Shown: positions 40,501 through 49,834 of the stretch, piece after piece | Numbering within the stretch: the first letter of the stretch is position 1 | How the letters are laid out: every line of letters starts with the position of its first letter | Assembly: GCA_016125275.1 (NCBI GenBank) | Contig: WGMB01000008.1 | Coordinates: 124,001 to 188,000, forward strand | Length of the DNA: 64,000 nucleotides | DNA from: Acidobacteriota bacterium | Lineage (GTDB): Bacteria; Acidobacteriota; Terriglobia; Bryobacterales; UBA6623 | Direction of reading: 5' to 3' | Program-made: the position numbers and the translations under genes | The notes under the pieces: model-generated | The model's database searches: none | Told to the model about the DNA's origin: nothing | The model's input: only the letters and a program-made list of their open reading frames with translations

Positions 40501-41207
40501 ACGAGCCCGGCAAGCCTGCGGTTGGCCTGCGCGCGGGCTGGAGCCGAGCTGCAGACGGCTCGCTGTTCCACTACCGCTCGCTCGACGGCGCCAACCGCAT
40601 GGTCTCCACCACGCGGCAACCCTATGACCGCCTGCTCAACGGCTGGCTGGGAGTCTCGCTGCAAGCCGATCTAGCCGACAACCGGGCGCTGCTGAGCCTC
40701 GCCGGCTCCGTCGACCAGCAGTCTCTCGACTGGTTCGGTCGCAGCGAGAACGCACCGTCCGCGGCCGGCATCCAGGCGCTTTTTGGGTTTACTCGCGCCA
40801 AGGGACGGTCGGAAGGGTGGCTGCGCAACTTCGTCGCCTCCGCTCCCGGCCGCTTCCTGCGCGTCTGGCTGCGCAGCGCGGCGCCCAGCGACGCCCCCAC
40901 GCTACGGCTGGGCTTCGCCGTCGACGGCCCCGCCGAGGGCGGCGCCCGCCTCCTCGTGCGCTATACCGACGAGCCCGACCGCCGCGCGGCGGCCCCGCCG
41001 GACGCCGCCGTGGAGCGCACCTTGGCGCTCAACCCCGCCGACGCCCAGCGCGTGACGACGCTCGACTTCCCGCTCGAAAAGGCCCGCCGCGGCCGGCATC
41101 TGCTGATCACAGTCGAGCGCGACGGGACCCACCCGGAAGACAAGCTCCGCACCGCCGTGCGGCTCGTTTCAGCCCGGATGCTGACAACTACAGGAGACCA
41201 GCCGTGA
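37512..41207 (+). CDS. eCIS tail protein I-like (Afp12-like) with large C-terminal extension
   Basis: 1231 residues. Residues 1-200 match phage tail protein I/P2-type wedge tips: YYAEKLWHLLPEVYRNED, DWAVPYIGRLVGSRL and IRFRRRRGTPELLDTLVRAMSGW. Residues about 200-790 are beta-rich, with a stretch of short solenoid-like repeats (SIVGPIVVERED, SIVDASQTAAG, STIFGDVRADVLNASDSIVAG). Residues about 797-856 form a Pro/Glu/Gly linker containing a run of Gly-Pro repeats (40024-40065) and a CDDEE cluster. The final about 370 residues are homologous to the whole product of the next gene. The architecture suggests wedge tip, then stalk, then a receptor-binding or decoration domain on a flexible linker. 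Much larger than Afp12. Confidence 0.85.
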   Translation: MSNGANARDGYERYYAEKLWHLLPEVYRNEDSSGAFRQIVELIGEQAAVSRRSIDRLWEDQNIETADDWAVPYIGRLVGSRLVSVQDRRARRVDVANTIRFRRRRGTPELLDTLVRAMSGWDVVLEEGFRRLARTRHRLDPPPEARGLFTGTLSGGTADLRHPAGAELAQTPFDEYFHTLDTRLLRGKDGRFGPRKLNFHLYRLRAFEMTGVDPVELTDPDNLGLLRTYTIDPSGRNIPLFLNGEGDGADDLANLGRENPTCVDPFEWQVSQPMRCRLLGHVAYQIANSHILELQQLSNPPLPSDLTALGRARGTRFDSEPALRRRLRDFGAAIGANPPDWYVALVALSLVEQTGKAQLYPEQVSISNEGEDIPTERVSAGNLSDRLCQPDPAGPLERLILSPELGRFATSPADEPADFAPRVERYYYGFSAQVGGGPYPRPPLDVNPARVAADGVVPNGGELQGNGLRIDDNRTYSLRIVASQPLTEPAAITVGPQRRPFVLLRGPEGSPTVATLQPAATQQSFTIDGGWYAGQDPDSELGPGEPFDLVLEGAAGNTDNEFDFERVEIQYATLDPGGVRADGVAIPPLRLFVHARIKTLLIRRSIVGPIVVEREDAADPSVIDELIVCDSIVDASQTAAGVAVSNLFGHVSLESSTIFGDVRADVLNASDSIVAGQVRVVNNQEGCFRFSAARAGSGVRLPPRYHDFVGRIPKAWFHSTKFGDPRYAQLSVVAPREVAEGAENGSEMGAFSHLLQPIRLRSVRGKVDEFGPAGQLAQYLFQGDRRAESLILHGALSPEPPEAEPPPPPDPGEVIPEPPAPPAPPLPTSCDDEEPGEPGPGPGPGPGPGPEPQPVAELGVEIPLLGADINGAPEFWRGVDWLPAPQDAVDIAAPALPGIPLDKVEFLLEYDARTGKRPEDFDWKPANPQTPPFYSLEGEALHFAVRASAPAFYSKAVELGAGPPEQIHVYAVVSMREAPATSRDENGESFEIQVRANEPGKPAVGLRAGWSRAADGSLFHYRSLDGANRMVSTTRQPYDRLLNGWLGVSLQADLADNRALLSLAGSVDQQSLDWFGRSENAPSAAGIQALFGFTRAKGRSEGWLRNFVASAPGRFLRVWLRSAAPSDAPTLRLGFAVDGPAEGGARLLVRYTDEPDRRAAAPPDAAVERTLALNPADAQRVTTLDFPLEKARRGRHLLITVERDGTHPEDKLRTAVRLVSARMLTTTGDQP

Positions 41208-42355
41208 TCGTACTCGGCCCCATGGACGCGGATCTCAACGGCGCCCCGCACTACTGGCGGACCGCGAACTGGCGTCCCTACACCCGCGAGCCCGCGCCGG
41301 CCAACGCCTTCTTGCCGACCGTGCCGTTCGACAAGTGCGACCTGGTCTACGAGTACGACGCGCGCTTCACCAAGACGCCCACGCCCGCCGACCAGGGCTG
41401 GAAGCTCAACGGCGGCTCCGAGTCCGACTGGAAGCACGATCCCCAGCGCGGAGTCTTGGGCTTCCGCATCAAGGAAGGCGCCTCCTTCTGGAACCGGGAA
41501 GACAAGCACGAGACCCTTGCGCCGGAGCGAGCCGCGGCCTACGGGCTGTTCTTGCTCGTCCGGGACTCCGGCGACGCCAAGCAGGGCGGGCTCGATTTCG
41601 TGGTCGAAGCCTCCCGCAACGAAGACCGCACGCGCGGCATGCGCGCCAACTGGACAGATCGCTTCCTGTACCGCTCGCTCGATGACGCCGACTCCATCGC
41701 CGTCGTGCAGCCCTCCGCTGAGCCCCGCCTGCTACAGGCCTGGAACCGTCTGGCGCTCGACGCCGAGCTCGTCGGCGCCGACATCAACCTCGATGGGGTA
41801 GAGAAAGACGACGGCGGCAAGACCATCGGCAGCCTCGACGATCTGATCAACAACGACGACCGGCGAGCCTTCCGCTACGGCAAAGGGAGCGGTCGCCTCA
41901 CCCGCGCGACGTTCGGCAAGACCGACCGCAACGGGCCGCTCGAAGGGTTCTTGCGGAACTTCTGCGCCTCCTACCCCGGCCGGTTTGTACGCGCCGGATT
42001 CCGGGCGGCGGCGCCGGCCGAGCGGACGCGGCTGCGATTCGTCTTCTGCGTGGACGCCGACCGCGGCTTCGAACCCGCCAGCGCCGTCTTCCGGGTCCGC
42101 TACGCCGCCCCGAGCGTCGGCCTGAGGCCGCAGCAGATCCCGACCGAAGAGGCTCCGCTGGCGATTCGGCAGTTCGACGCCGCCAATGTGGGCCGCACCG
42201 TCGAGGTTCCGGTCGACGTGGGCAAGCTCGAGGCCGGCGAGGAGCTGTGGTTCACGTTGGAGCGCGACTGGAGCCACGAAGCCGACAAGCTGCGTTCCAC
42301 GGTTCACCTGTTGCAGGTCATCGTCGAGGAGGGATCGAGCCGCAATGCCGGCTGA
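41204..42355 (+). CDS. Free-standing paralogue of the preceding C-terminal fibre domain
   Basis: 383 residues from GTG 41204, supported by AGGAGA (41192-41197). The protein aligns end to end with the last part of the 37512-41207 product: GPMDADLNGAPHYWRTANW against GADINGAPEFWRGVDW, LVYEYDARF against LLEYDARTG, GFLRNFCASYPGRF against GWLRNFVASAPGRF, and ERDWSHEADKLRSTVHLL against ERDGTHPEDKLRTAVRLV. No external family is recognised. It looks like a beta-sandwich domain that either binds the fibre or acts as a decoration. It overlaps the upstream stop by four bases and the next start lies inside its 3' end. Confidence 0.75.
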   Translation: MIVLGPMDADLNGAPHYWRTANWRPYTREPAPANAFLPTVPFDKCDLVYEYDARFTKTPTPADQGWKLNGGSESDWKHDPQRGVLGFRIKEGASFWNREDKHETLAPERAAAYGLFLLVRDSGDAKQGGLDFVVEASRNEDRTRGMRANWTDRFLYRSLDDADSIAVVQPSAEPRLLQAWNRLALDAELVGADINLDGVEKDDGGKTIGSLDDLINNDDRRAFRYGKGSGRLTRATFGKTDRNGPLEGFLRNFCASYPGRFVRAGFRAAAPAERTRLRFVFCVDADRGFEPASAVFRVRYAAPSVGLRPQQIPTEEAPLAIRQFDAANVGRTVEVPVDVGKLEAGEELWFTLERDWSHEADKLRSTVHLLQVIVEEGSSRNAG

Positions 42356-45300
42356 GGACATCACCCGACTGCTCGACCCGGCGCCGAAGCGCTACGTCGG
42401 CGCCCGGCTGCAGCAGGGCCGCGCGCTCGTGGATTCGGACTACAACGAGGGCCGCCGCGCCGACGCCCAGGAGTTGCAAACCGTCGTCCGCGAGATCGTC
42501 GGAGCCAAGGCGACCCCGGACGACGGCTTCCTGCCGGACTTGAAGGCCGGGATGCTCGTCAAATCGCAACTGGTGCGGTTCGGCTCCTACGTGCAGGCGT
42601 TCGTGCTGCCTTACAAGATTCGCCCCGGCGTGCTCTACGTGGGCGGCTGGCGGTTCGAACAGGAAGAAGCCGAGCCGGTCGTCTTCCAGCGGGAATACCT
42701 GCAAATCGGCCCGGCCACCGCCCCGCGCGCCGCCGTCGGCGTGCAGCGTCAGCTCACCTACCTGCGCGGCTGGGAGCAGCCCGTCTCCGCCGTGGAAGAC
42801 TCCGAGGTGCTCGAAGCCGCCATGCAGGGGGCGGACGGCGGCGTTCGTATTCGCCGTATGCGGCAGGTGGAGACCCGCCACGTAGACGCCGCCGACTGCT
42901 CTGCGGCCTTCGACCAAGTGCTCGAAGAGCTGGGCGACGGCTCGACGGCCACTTACGACGCGGCCACCTGCGAGCTCCGCTCCAACGCCCGTCTGCAGAT
43001 GGGCTTCTTCGGCGAAGCCTCCGGCGACTGCGAGGGCTGCGAGCCGGCGCTGCGAGGCAAGTACCTGGGCGGCGAGAACCACACCATCCAGTTGATGCTC
43101 GCCACGCCCAACAGCTACGTCTGGGCCTTCGACAACGGCGCGCCGCTCTACCGCGCCAAGCTCACCGTGGACGCCGACGGCGGGGCGACCGTCGAGATGC
43201 TCACGCCGCCCAAGGACCGCTTTCACGAACCCGTTCTCAACCAGGTGATCGAGATCCTGCCCTGGTCCGTGCTGCTCGAGAACGGCCGCCCCACCGGTGG
43301 CAAGGGCGGCCAGCAGAATCTGACCAACGAGCGGATCGCCGCGCCGGCGGGCTTCTTCGCCGAGGTCGACGCCCCGTATGTGGGCGGCAGCCGGTCCTTC
43401 CACGCCCGGGTGGACGCCGCCAGCCTCTCGCAGATCGGCATTTCGGTCAACAAAGGCGCCGGCAAGAGCGAGACCAAGGCCGAGATGGCGGTGCAATCGG
43501 GGTCCACGCCCGCCGCCGAAGTCATCGCGCTCGAGTGGGACCCCAGCCATCCCCACGCGGCGGAGCTCAACGGCAACGATCCCTCGACGCCCGAGCTCGA
43601 GACCTACGTCTTCCTGCGCCTCTGGCACGTCAAGAAGGCGGGCGGCCCGCTCACCATCCCCATCTCGTCCAAGGCCCCTCTGGGACGGACCGGACTGGTC
43701 CCGACCTTCACCGGCTCCGGCCGCCGAGGAGACTTCTGGCGCGCGACCGTGCGGACGGCCGCCCGCGACGAGATCCTGCCGCTGGCGCTGATGCGTCCCG
43801 GAGGCATGCCGCCGGACGGCCCGCGCGAGGTGGTCGCCCCGCTCGCCCTGGTGGAATGGAGCTCGCCGTTCGGCGTCAGCCACCAGGTCGTCTCCATCCA
43901 CGACTGCCGCCCGAGCCTGCCCGCCATCACCCAGAAGGGCTGCTGCACCTATGTGGTCGGCACGGGCTCGGCGGGCCACTTCCAGTCCATCCAGCAGGCC
44001 GTGGACGCCCTCCCTCCGCAAGGCGGACGCATCTGCGTCCTGCCGGGAACCTACGCCGAGGAAATCCGCATCGCCGGACGCGACCACGTGACGCTCTGCG
44101 GCTGTGGAGACCGGACTATCCTGGCCTCCCCGCAGCCCTCGGCCGAAGCGCTGCTCGACCTGCCAGGGAGCGCCTCCCACGCCGGCGCGGCGCCGCGCAT
44201 CGTGGTCGAGAGCCTCTCGATCCAGGCCGCCGGGCAGATCGGCGTTCTGGCTACCGGCGCGGGCGTCGAGCTGCGCGATCTGTCGATCGAAACGTCCCCC
44301 ACGGGCGACCAGCCGACGCCGAGCGCCGTGCGGGCGCTGCAAGCCGAGCGTCTGCGGCTGACCGATAGTCGCATCCACATGGTCGGCGGCGCACTTTCCC
44401 ACCACGCCGCGGTCTATCTCGACATCCTCGAAGACGGCCTGCTCGAGCGCAATCGCATCGAAACCGGCGGCCGCGCCGAGCAAGGGCGCGTCGACGCCTG
44501 GGGCGGCGTACAGATCGCAGGCGGCTCCCGGCGCGTGGAGCTGCGCGGCAACGAGATCGTCGGCGGCCGCGGCCACGGCGTCACCCTCGGCAGCGCTCGT
44601 TTTCGAGCGCCCGACGGCAGCTCTCTCGGCCTCGAAGGCGCTGGCTTGGGACAGAGCGGCGCCGACGCGCCGTTCGCGTTCTCCGGACAGATCGAACCGG
44701 TCGAGCGCGCCGGCGACAACGGTGAGACTCTGCTCTACTACCCCGAGCCCGAACCGGCCATCGAAGACCTTCTGCTGGCTGACAACTCGATCCACGGCTT
44801 CCGCGGCAGCGGCGTGGCGTCCCTGGCGCTGGAGGTTCGGCACGACGAGGTCGCCTCCGGCCCGCCGCTGTGCATGCGGCGCACGACCTTCGCCGTCGAA
44901 CGGGCGGTCCTGCGCGACAACTGCATCGAACGCAACGCCCGAGGGCTCGCCGGAGACCTCGGCGAAGATCGCACGCGCGGCGGAATCATCCTCTCGGAAG
45001 CCCGTCGGCTGGATGTCATCGGCAACCGCATCGAGCTCAACGGAATGGACGGCGAAGCCGCAGCCGGGCCGGTCTGCGGCGTCTATGTCGGCTTTGGCGA
45101 GGACGTCGTCATCGCCGAGAACCGCATCGCCGGCAACGGCCGCCTCCCTGACGACGCCGAGAACACGCCCGGCCTGCTCGGCGGGATCGTGCTGCGGCGC
45201 CCAGGCGCGCTGCGGCTGCCGGACGTGACCTTGGAGGCGACGGTCCAGAGCGTGCGGGTGCTGCGCAACACGGTGGAGAGTCCGCGAGGCCCCGCTCTGT

Positions 45301-46055
45301 CGATGGTCGCCGGCGGCCCCTGCTCGGTGCTTGCCAATCACTTCGAGACCACCACCCGGGCGGGCGGCTTCGCCAACGGAGCCCTGACCGTCACGGTGTT
45401 GCAGCCGGGTCGCCCCTGGGAAGCCGTCGACCTGCCGCCGAACGAGCCCAGTCCGACGCGCTGGGAACAGCCGGTGGGCTCGCAGGACTATCTCGGCGGG
45501 CGGGCGCAGCAGATCGAGGCGACCGGCGGGCTCATCTTCAGCGGCAACCAGATCACCACCCATGGGCTCGGCGAGGACGAGAGCTCGCTCTCTGTGCCGG
45601 TCCTCATCGCCGCCACCGACGGCGTGGTGATGTCCGGCAACCAGCTCAGCGCCGAGGCCCCTCGGCGGTCGATTCTGGCGCACTGCTGGGTGGTCGGCTC
45701 CACCGTCAACGTCTCCCACAACCGCATCGCCGAGGGCATCGAGACAACCAGGCTCTCCCTGCTCGTCGCCGCGCCGATGCTGACGCTCGCCGAAGACAAC
45801 ATCCTCACGCACTGCCCGGCCGTCTACGGGGGGCTCAACCACGGCAACCCCCTCTACTTCGCCGACGAAGGCAACCTGCACTGGTTCCGCATGCAGAACC
45901 GCCGCTGCGAGTCGCAAGCGGCGGAGATCTTCCCCGATCTGCAGAACACGCTCGACACGCTGTTCGGCATCGGCCAGCCCTCGGGGCCGAACGTGGCCGC
46001 AAACGTGGAGTCGCGCTTCGTCGGAAACACTCTTTTTCGGAGGTTCGATTCATGA
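42345..46055 (+). CDS. Beta-helix tail spike/fibre protein, DUF6519-like N-terminus, copy A
   Basis: 1236 residues from ATG 42345. The first 110 residues match the DUF6519-type attachment domain (DITRLLDPAPKRYVGARLQQGRALVDSDYNE, then RPGVLYVGGWRFEQEE). Around residue 545 a CCTYVVGTGSAGHFQSIQQAV block enters a right-handed parallel beta-helix with many coils (VESLSIQAAGQIGVLA, NRIETGG, RGNEIVGGRGHGVTLGS, NRIELNGMDG, NRIAGNG, GNQITTHG, GNQLSAEA). Such folds occur in phage tailspikes with pectate-lyase-like or carbohydrate-binding activity. No catalytic set is evident. It probably docks on the baseplate through its N-terminus and binds the target cell. Copy B follows at once with an ATGA overlap. 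Confidence 0.8.
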   Translation: MPAEDITRLLDPAPKRYVGARLQQGRALVDSDYNEGRRADAQELQTVVREIVGAKATPDDGFLPDLKAGMLVKSQLVRFGSYVQAFVLPYKIRPGVLYVGGWRFEQEEAEPVVFQREYLQIGPATAPRAAVGVQRQLTYLRGWEQPVSAVEDSEVLEAAMQGADGGVRIRRMRQVETRHVDAADCSAAFDQVLEELGDGSTATYDAATCELRSNARLQMGFFGEASGDCEGCEPALRGKYLGGENHTIQLMLATPNSYVWAFDNGAPLYRAKLTVDADGGATVEMLTPPKDRFHEPVLNQVIEILPWSVLLENGRPTGGKGGQQNLTNERIAAPAGFFAEVDAPYVGGSRSFHARVDAASLSQIGISVNKGAGKSETKAEMAVQSGSTPAAEVIALEWDPSHPHAAELNGNDPSTPELETYVFLRLWHVKKAGGPLTIPISSKAPLGRTGLVPTFTGSGRRGDFWRATVRTAARDEILPLALMRPGGMPPDGPREVVAPLALVEWSSPFGVSHQVVSIHDCRPSLPAITQKGCCTYVVGTGSAGHFQSIQQAVDALPPQGGRICVLPGTYAEEIRIAGRDHVTLCGCGDRTILASPQPSAEALLDLPGSASHAGAAPRIVVESLSIQAAGQIGVLATGAGVELRDLSIETSPTGDQPTPSAVRALQAERLRLTDSRIHMVGGALSHHAAVYLDILEDGLLERNRIETGGRAEQGRVDAWGGVQIAGGSRRVELRGNEIVGGRGHGVTLGSARFRAPDGSSLGLEGAGLGQSGADAPFAFSGQIEPVERAGDNGETLLYYPEPEPAIEDLLLADNSIHGFRGSGVASLALEVRHDEVASGPPLCMRRTTFAVERAVLRDNCIERNARGLAGDLGEDRTRGGIILSEARRLDVIGNRIELNGMDGEAAAGPVCGVYVGFGEDVVIAENRIAGNGRLPDDAENTPGLLGGIVLRRPGALRLPDVTLEATVQSVRVLRNTVESPRGPALSMVAGGPCSVLANHFETTTRAGGFANGALTVTVLQPGRPWEAVDLPPNEPSPTRWEQPVGSQDYLGGRAQQIEATGGLIFSGNQITTHGLGEDESSLSVPVLIAATDGVVMSGNQLSAEAPRRSILAHCWVVGSTVNVSHNRIAEGIETTRLSLLVAAPMLTLAEDNILTHCPAVYGGLNHGNPLYFADEGNLHWFRMQNRRCESQAAEIFPDLQNTLDTLFGIGQPSGPNVAANVESRFVGNTLFRRFDS

Positions 46056-49000
46056 CCTCGACCGATATCTCCCGCCTCCTGCTGCAACCCAAGAAACACT
46101 ACGCCGGCGCCCGTCTCCAGCAGGGACGCGTCCTCATCGACTCCGACTTCAACGAAGAAGCGCAACTCGACGACGAAGAGCAGCGCCGTATCCTCGGTGA
46201 CGTGATCGGCCCTACGGGCAGCCCCGACGAGGGCTTCGCCGTCGATTTGGCTTTGGGCGACGAGGTCATCCCGCAGGCGATCTCCTACAACGGCGGACCC
46301 GCCGTGGACGTGCTTCCGTACCGCCTGAAGCCCGGCGCGCTCTACGTGGGTGGCCTGCGGTTTGTGCAGGAGCAGCGCGAGATCGGCGGGCTGGCCGGCG
46401 GAGAGGTCGTCGCGTTGCAACGCGAGCACCTGCAAATGGGCCCCGGCGACGCCCCTCTGGCTCAACCCGGCGTAACGCATTCGCAGTTCGTCTACCTGCA
46501 CGCCTGGGAGCAGTGCGTGACCGCCACGGAAGACGAGGAGCTTCGCGAGCGGGCCCTGGGCGGGCTGGACACTTCCACGCGGGTGCGTCGCATGGCCCAG
46601 GTCCTGGTCGACGAGGTTGAGAACGGCGGCGACTGCCTGGCCGCCTGGACGACCGTCCGCCAGCGCATCGAGAACGCGACCGGCGGCGCCTTCGACGCCC
46701 ACGGCGTGCGGCTGCGCTCGTCGGCGCGTCTGCGGCTGGCCTTCGCGCCCGGCGAGGCGCTCGACGCTTGCGCGCCCTGCTCCCCGGACGACCCGGGCCG
46801 CTATCTCGGCGCCAACAACCAGGCCATCCGCATCATGCTGGTGGCGGCCGACCGCTACGTCTGGGCCTTTGACAACGCCTCGCCGGTCTACCGCGTGCGG
46901 CTCGGCGAGCCGTCCGGCGGCAGCGTCCGGGTGGAGATGCTCACCGAGCCGCGCGACGAGGCGCACTGGCCGCTGCGCAACAGCGTGGTCGAGTTTCTGC
47001 CGTGGGGAGCCCTGCTCGACAACGGCCAGAAGGTCGCCCAGGAGCCGGGAGCGTTTCTGCGCGTGGACGACGGCTTCGATCCCGACGACGGCTCGTTCGG
47101 CCTCACCGCGGCGGACGCCCTGCAACTGCAAGCCCTGACCGCCGAGTGGGACGCCGCGCACCCGGACCGTCCGCAGCTTCCGAACGACAACGACCCCAAC
47201 GGCCGCTACTTCTACCTGAGGATGTGGCATCGCCTCGACGACGAGGCCGACCCCGTACTGCTGGACGTAGCCGGTCCGCATACCCTGCTGCTGCGCCAAG
47301 GGCTGGACCCGCAGTTCACCGGCGCGGGCAATCCGGGAGACTACTGGGTCGCCGCCCTACGCCCCAACACGCCGCACGTCATCGTCCCCTGGGATCTCAC
47401 CCAGACCGGCGGGGTGGAACCGCACGGGCCGGCGCACTACTACACGCCTCTGTCGCTCATCACCTTCCGGCCGCCGCAGGCCGGCGAGCACGCCAACGCC
47501 GAGGTCGTCGAGGCCGTCTCGGACTGTCGCCAACGGTTCCGGCCGCTGGTGGACCGCGACGGCTGCTGCACGCACACCGTGGGCGACGGCGTCACCTCCA
47601 TCGGCGACTACTCCTCGATTCAAGACGCGGTGGACAACTTGCCGCAGGAAGGCGGCAAGGTCTGCGTGCTGCCCGGGACCTACGCCGAGGAAGTCCTCGT
47701 CCGCTGGGACGACGTAACCATCGAGGGCTGCGGCCCGCAGACCCACATCGTCTCTCCGGCCGGAGAGTCCGCCGCGTCCGCCCTGATCCTCGTCCGCGCC
47801 GCGAACTTCACCTTGCGCAAGCTCACGCTGTCGACCAACGGACAAGTCGGCGTACTGGTCGAGGAGGCGCCCGAGGGCTCGGCCGCCCGCAGCGGCGTCA
47901 CCATCGACGACGTCCGCATCTCGGCCGACCAGCGCGCCGGCCTCGGCGGCCACACCCGCTCCTGCATCAGCCTGCAGAGGGTGGCCGACGCCGTCGTGCG
48001 CAACTGCCGCCTTTCGATGGACGGCTCGCTCAGCGACGACGCCACAGCCTTCGTGCGCGGCTCCAACATCCTGGTGGAAGGCTGCCGCCTCGAGAGCCTG
48101 CCGGCCGACGGCTCCACGTCGTCCTGCTGGGGCGGCCTGCAGATCGGCGGCGGCTCGCAGCACGTCACCGTGCGCCGCAACCGCATCGCCGGCGGAGTCG
48201 GCCACGGCATCACCCTGGGCAGCCTGATCTGGGTCTCCGAGACCACCCGCCGTACCGACCTCGGGGCCGGCGCAGGGCTCCAGGACACCCAAGATCCCTG
48301 CGCGCCCACCGTGGCCACCGTGCAGCCCATCGAGGTGGAAGAGGTGCGCTTCGACGCCGAAACGGCAGGCGACCTGGGCGACCTCTGGATCGTCGACAAC
48401 ACCATCGAGCGCATGGCCGCCAACGGCATCTCGACGCTGACGATGCTGCCGCTGGCCGAGGAAGGCGCGACCGACCGAATCACCACCGACCGCCTCTGGA
48501 TCGAACGCAACCGCATCTTCGACAACGTGGACCAGTCCACCAGCCTGCGCGAAAGGTCTCCGGTGTCGAAGGTCAAGAAGCTCGAGCCCGGCGAGGAGGA
48601 GGCTTTTGGGCAGTTCGTCGTCTCGCAGATTCCGCCCGCCGGCATCGCGCTGGTCGACGGCGAGTACATCACCATCCGCGACAACGAGATCCGCGACAAC
48701 GGGACCGGCTCGCCCGAGCAAATCTCCGGCGTCTCGATCCTCTACGGCAACGGCATCGTCATCGAGAGCAACCGCATCCAAAACAACGGCTTGCGGCAGT
48801 CGGGGACGCTGCCCATCGCCGACCCCACTCGCGCCGGCGTCTTCGTCTCGCTGGCGGGCATCGCCTCGGACCAGCCGAACCCCGATCAGGCCGACCCCCT
48901 CGGCAGCTCCCTGCGCATCATCGGCAACGTCGTCGAGCACCCCAACGGCGGAGCGCTGGCGGTGCGCGCCACAGGGCCCGTGGTGGTCGAAGGCAACTAC

Positions 49001-49834
49001 CTGCTCTCGCAAGGCAACAACGCCACCTCCCAGCAGCCCGGCGTGGCGCAGGCGGTCAAGATCGCCAACATCGGCCCGCCCTGGGAGTCGGTCGACCTGC
49101 AACCCGGCGAGCCGGCGCCCAGTCGTTGGCTGATGCCCGAGCGCACGCCGGAGTACCTCCAGCGCGACTCCACGCCCTCGGGCGCGGAAGCCCGCCTCGG
49201 GCAAGGCGGTCGCGTGCTGTTCAACAACAACCACGTGACGCTCAACTGGACCGAGCCGAGCAACGTCAGCGCCGGGCTCGCGACGGGCTTTTCGGTAGGC
49301 ATCTGCTCGCTCGACGACGTGGTATGCCACGGCAACCAGTTCGCCCTCAACGTGGAAGACCCGGGCTTGAAGAAGAGCGCCGGCGGGGGTTCGCTGGGGC
49401 GCCAGCCGCGCATCAGCGCCCATGTGGTGGTCGTGGGGGCCACCGCCAACTCCAGCCACAACCGCGTCTCCGAGGGCGTCAACGACGCCATGATCTCGCT
49501 GCTCACCCTGGGCGGCCTGCTGGTCTCCTCCACCGGCAACGCCACCACGCACATGAGCTTCGCGTCGACCTGCAACACCTTCACGCCCAACTCGGACCAA
49601 CCGCCGTCGGCCGCGCCGGACGAACGCGTCGATCGGAACAACCTGGTCTGGCTTCGCCCGGCGGCGGAGACCAGCCGCTCGGACCTAGTCTCTCTGAGCA
49701 CGGTGCGGGCAACGGCCAATCAGCTCTTCGCCACCCTCTGCAACAGTTGCCTGGGCTTGCCGGTCGGCGAGGCGCAGACGTTCACCTTCCAGGCCTTTGC
49801 AACCATGTTCGCCCGGGGGAACTTCGATGGTTAA
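46052..49834 (+). CDS. Beta-helix tail spike/fibre protein, DUF6519-like N-terminus, copy B
   Basis: 1260 residues, paralogue of the previous gene along its whole length. The N-terminal domain (DISRLLLQPKKHYAGARLQQGRVLIDSDFNEE; KPGALYVGGLRFVQEQ) and the entry to the helix (CCTHTVGDG, SSIQDAVDNLPQEGGKVCVLPGTYAEEV) are closely conserved. Beta-helix coils (NRIAGGVGHGITLGSL, NTIERMAANGISTLT, NRIFDNVD, NEIRDNGTG, NRIQNNGL) fill residues about 520-1150. The distal part differs from copy A more than the N-terminus does, as expected if one end docks to the same site and the other binds different receptors. An ATGA overlap links the two genes. Confidence 0.8.
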   Translation: MTSTDISRLLLQPKKHYAGARLQQGRVLIDSDFNEEAQLDDEEQRRILGDVIGPTGSPDEGFAVDLALGDEVIPQAISYNGGPAVDVLPYRLKPGALYVGGLRFVQEQREIGGLAGGEVVALQREHLQMGPGDAPLAQPGVTHSQFVYLHAWEQCVTATEDEELRERALGGLDTSTRVRRMAQVLVDEVENGGDCLAAWTTVRQRIENATGGAFDAHGVRLRSSARLRLAFAPGEALDACAPCSPDDPGRYLGANNQAIRIMLVAADRYVWAFDNASPVYRVRLGEPSGGSVRVEMLTEPRDEAHWPLRNSVVEFLPWGALLDNGQKVAQEPGAFLRVDDGFDPDDGSFGLTAADALQLQALTAEWDAAHPDRPQLPNDNDPNGRYFYLRMWHRLDDEADPVLLDVAGPHTLLLRQGLDPQFTGAGNPGDYWVAALRPNTPHVIVPWDLTQTGGVEPHGPAHYYTPLSLITFRPPQAGEHANAEVVEAVSDCRQRFRPLVDRDGCCTHTVGDGVTSIGDYSSIQDAVDNLPQEGGKVCVLPGTYAEEVLVRWDDVTIEGCGPQTHIVSPAGESAASALILVRAANFTLRKLTLSTNGQVGVLVEEAPEGSAARSGVTIDDVRISADQRAGLGGHTRSCISLQRVADAVVRNCRLSMDGSLSDDATAFVRGSNILVEGCRLESLPADGSTSSCWGGLQIGGGSQHVTVRRNRIAGGVGHGITLGSLIWVSETTRRTDLGAGAGLQDTQDPCAPTVATVQPIEVEEVRFDAETAGDLGDLWIVDNTIERMAANGISTLTMLPLAEEGATDRITTDRLWIERNRIFDNVDQSTSLRERSPVSKVKKLEPGEEEAFGQFVVSQIPPAGIALVDGEYITIRDNEIRDNGTGSPEQISGVSILYGNGIVIESNRIQNNGLRQSGTLPIADPTRAGVFVSLAGIASDQPNPDQADPLGSSLRIIGNVVEHPNGGALAVRATGPVVVEGNYLLSQGNNATSQQPGVAQAVKIANIGPPWESVDLQPGEPAPSRWLMPERTPEYLQRDSTPSGAEARLGQGGRVLFNNNHVTLNWTEPSNVSAGLATGFSVGICSLDDVVCHGNQFALNVEDPGLKKSAGGGSLGRQPRISAHVVVVGATANSSHNRVSEGVNDAMISLLTLGGLLVSSTGNATTHMSFASTCNTFTPNSDQPPSAAPDERVDRNNLVWLRPAAETSRSDLVSLSTVRATANQLFATLCNSCLGLPVGEAQTFTFQAFATMFARGNFDG

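Noticed and set aside
42318-45917. Long minus-strand open frame of about 1200 codons under the beta-helix gene copy A
   Set aside because: It is antisense to a clear beta-helix protein, its translation is Val/Gly/Ala/Arg-rich without domain features, and high GC keeps such frames open by chance. The same holds for the long minus-strand frames at 21666-24062, 38184-40337, 31717-33342 and 47357-49600.
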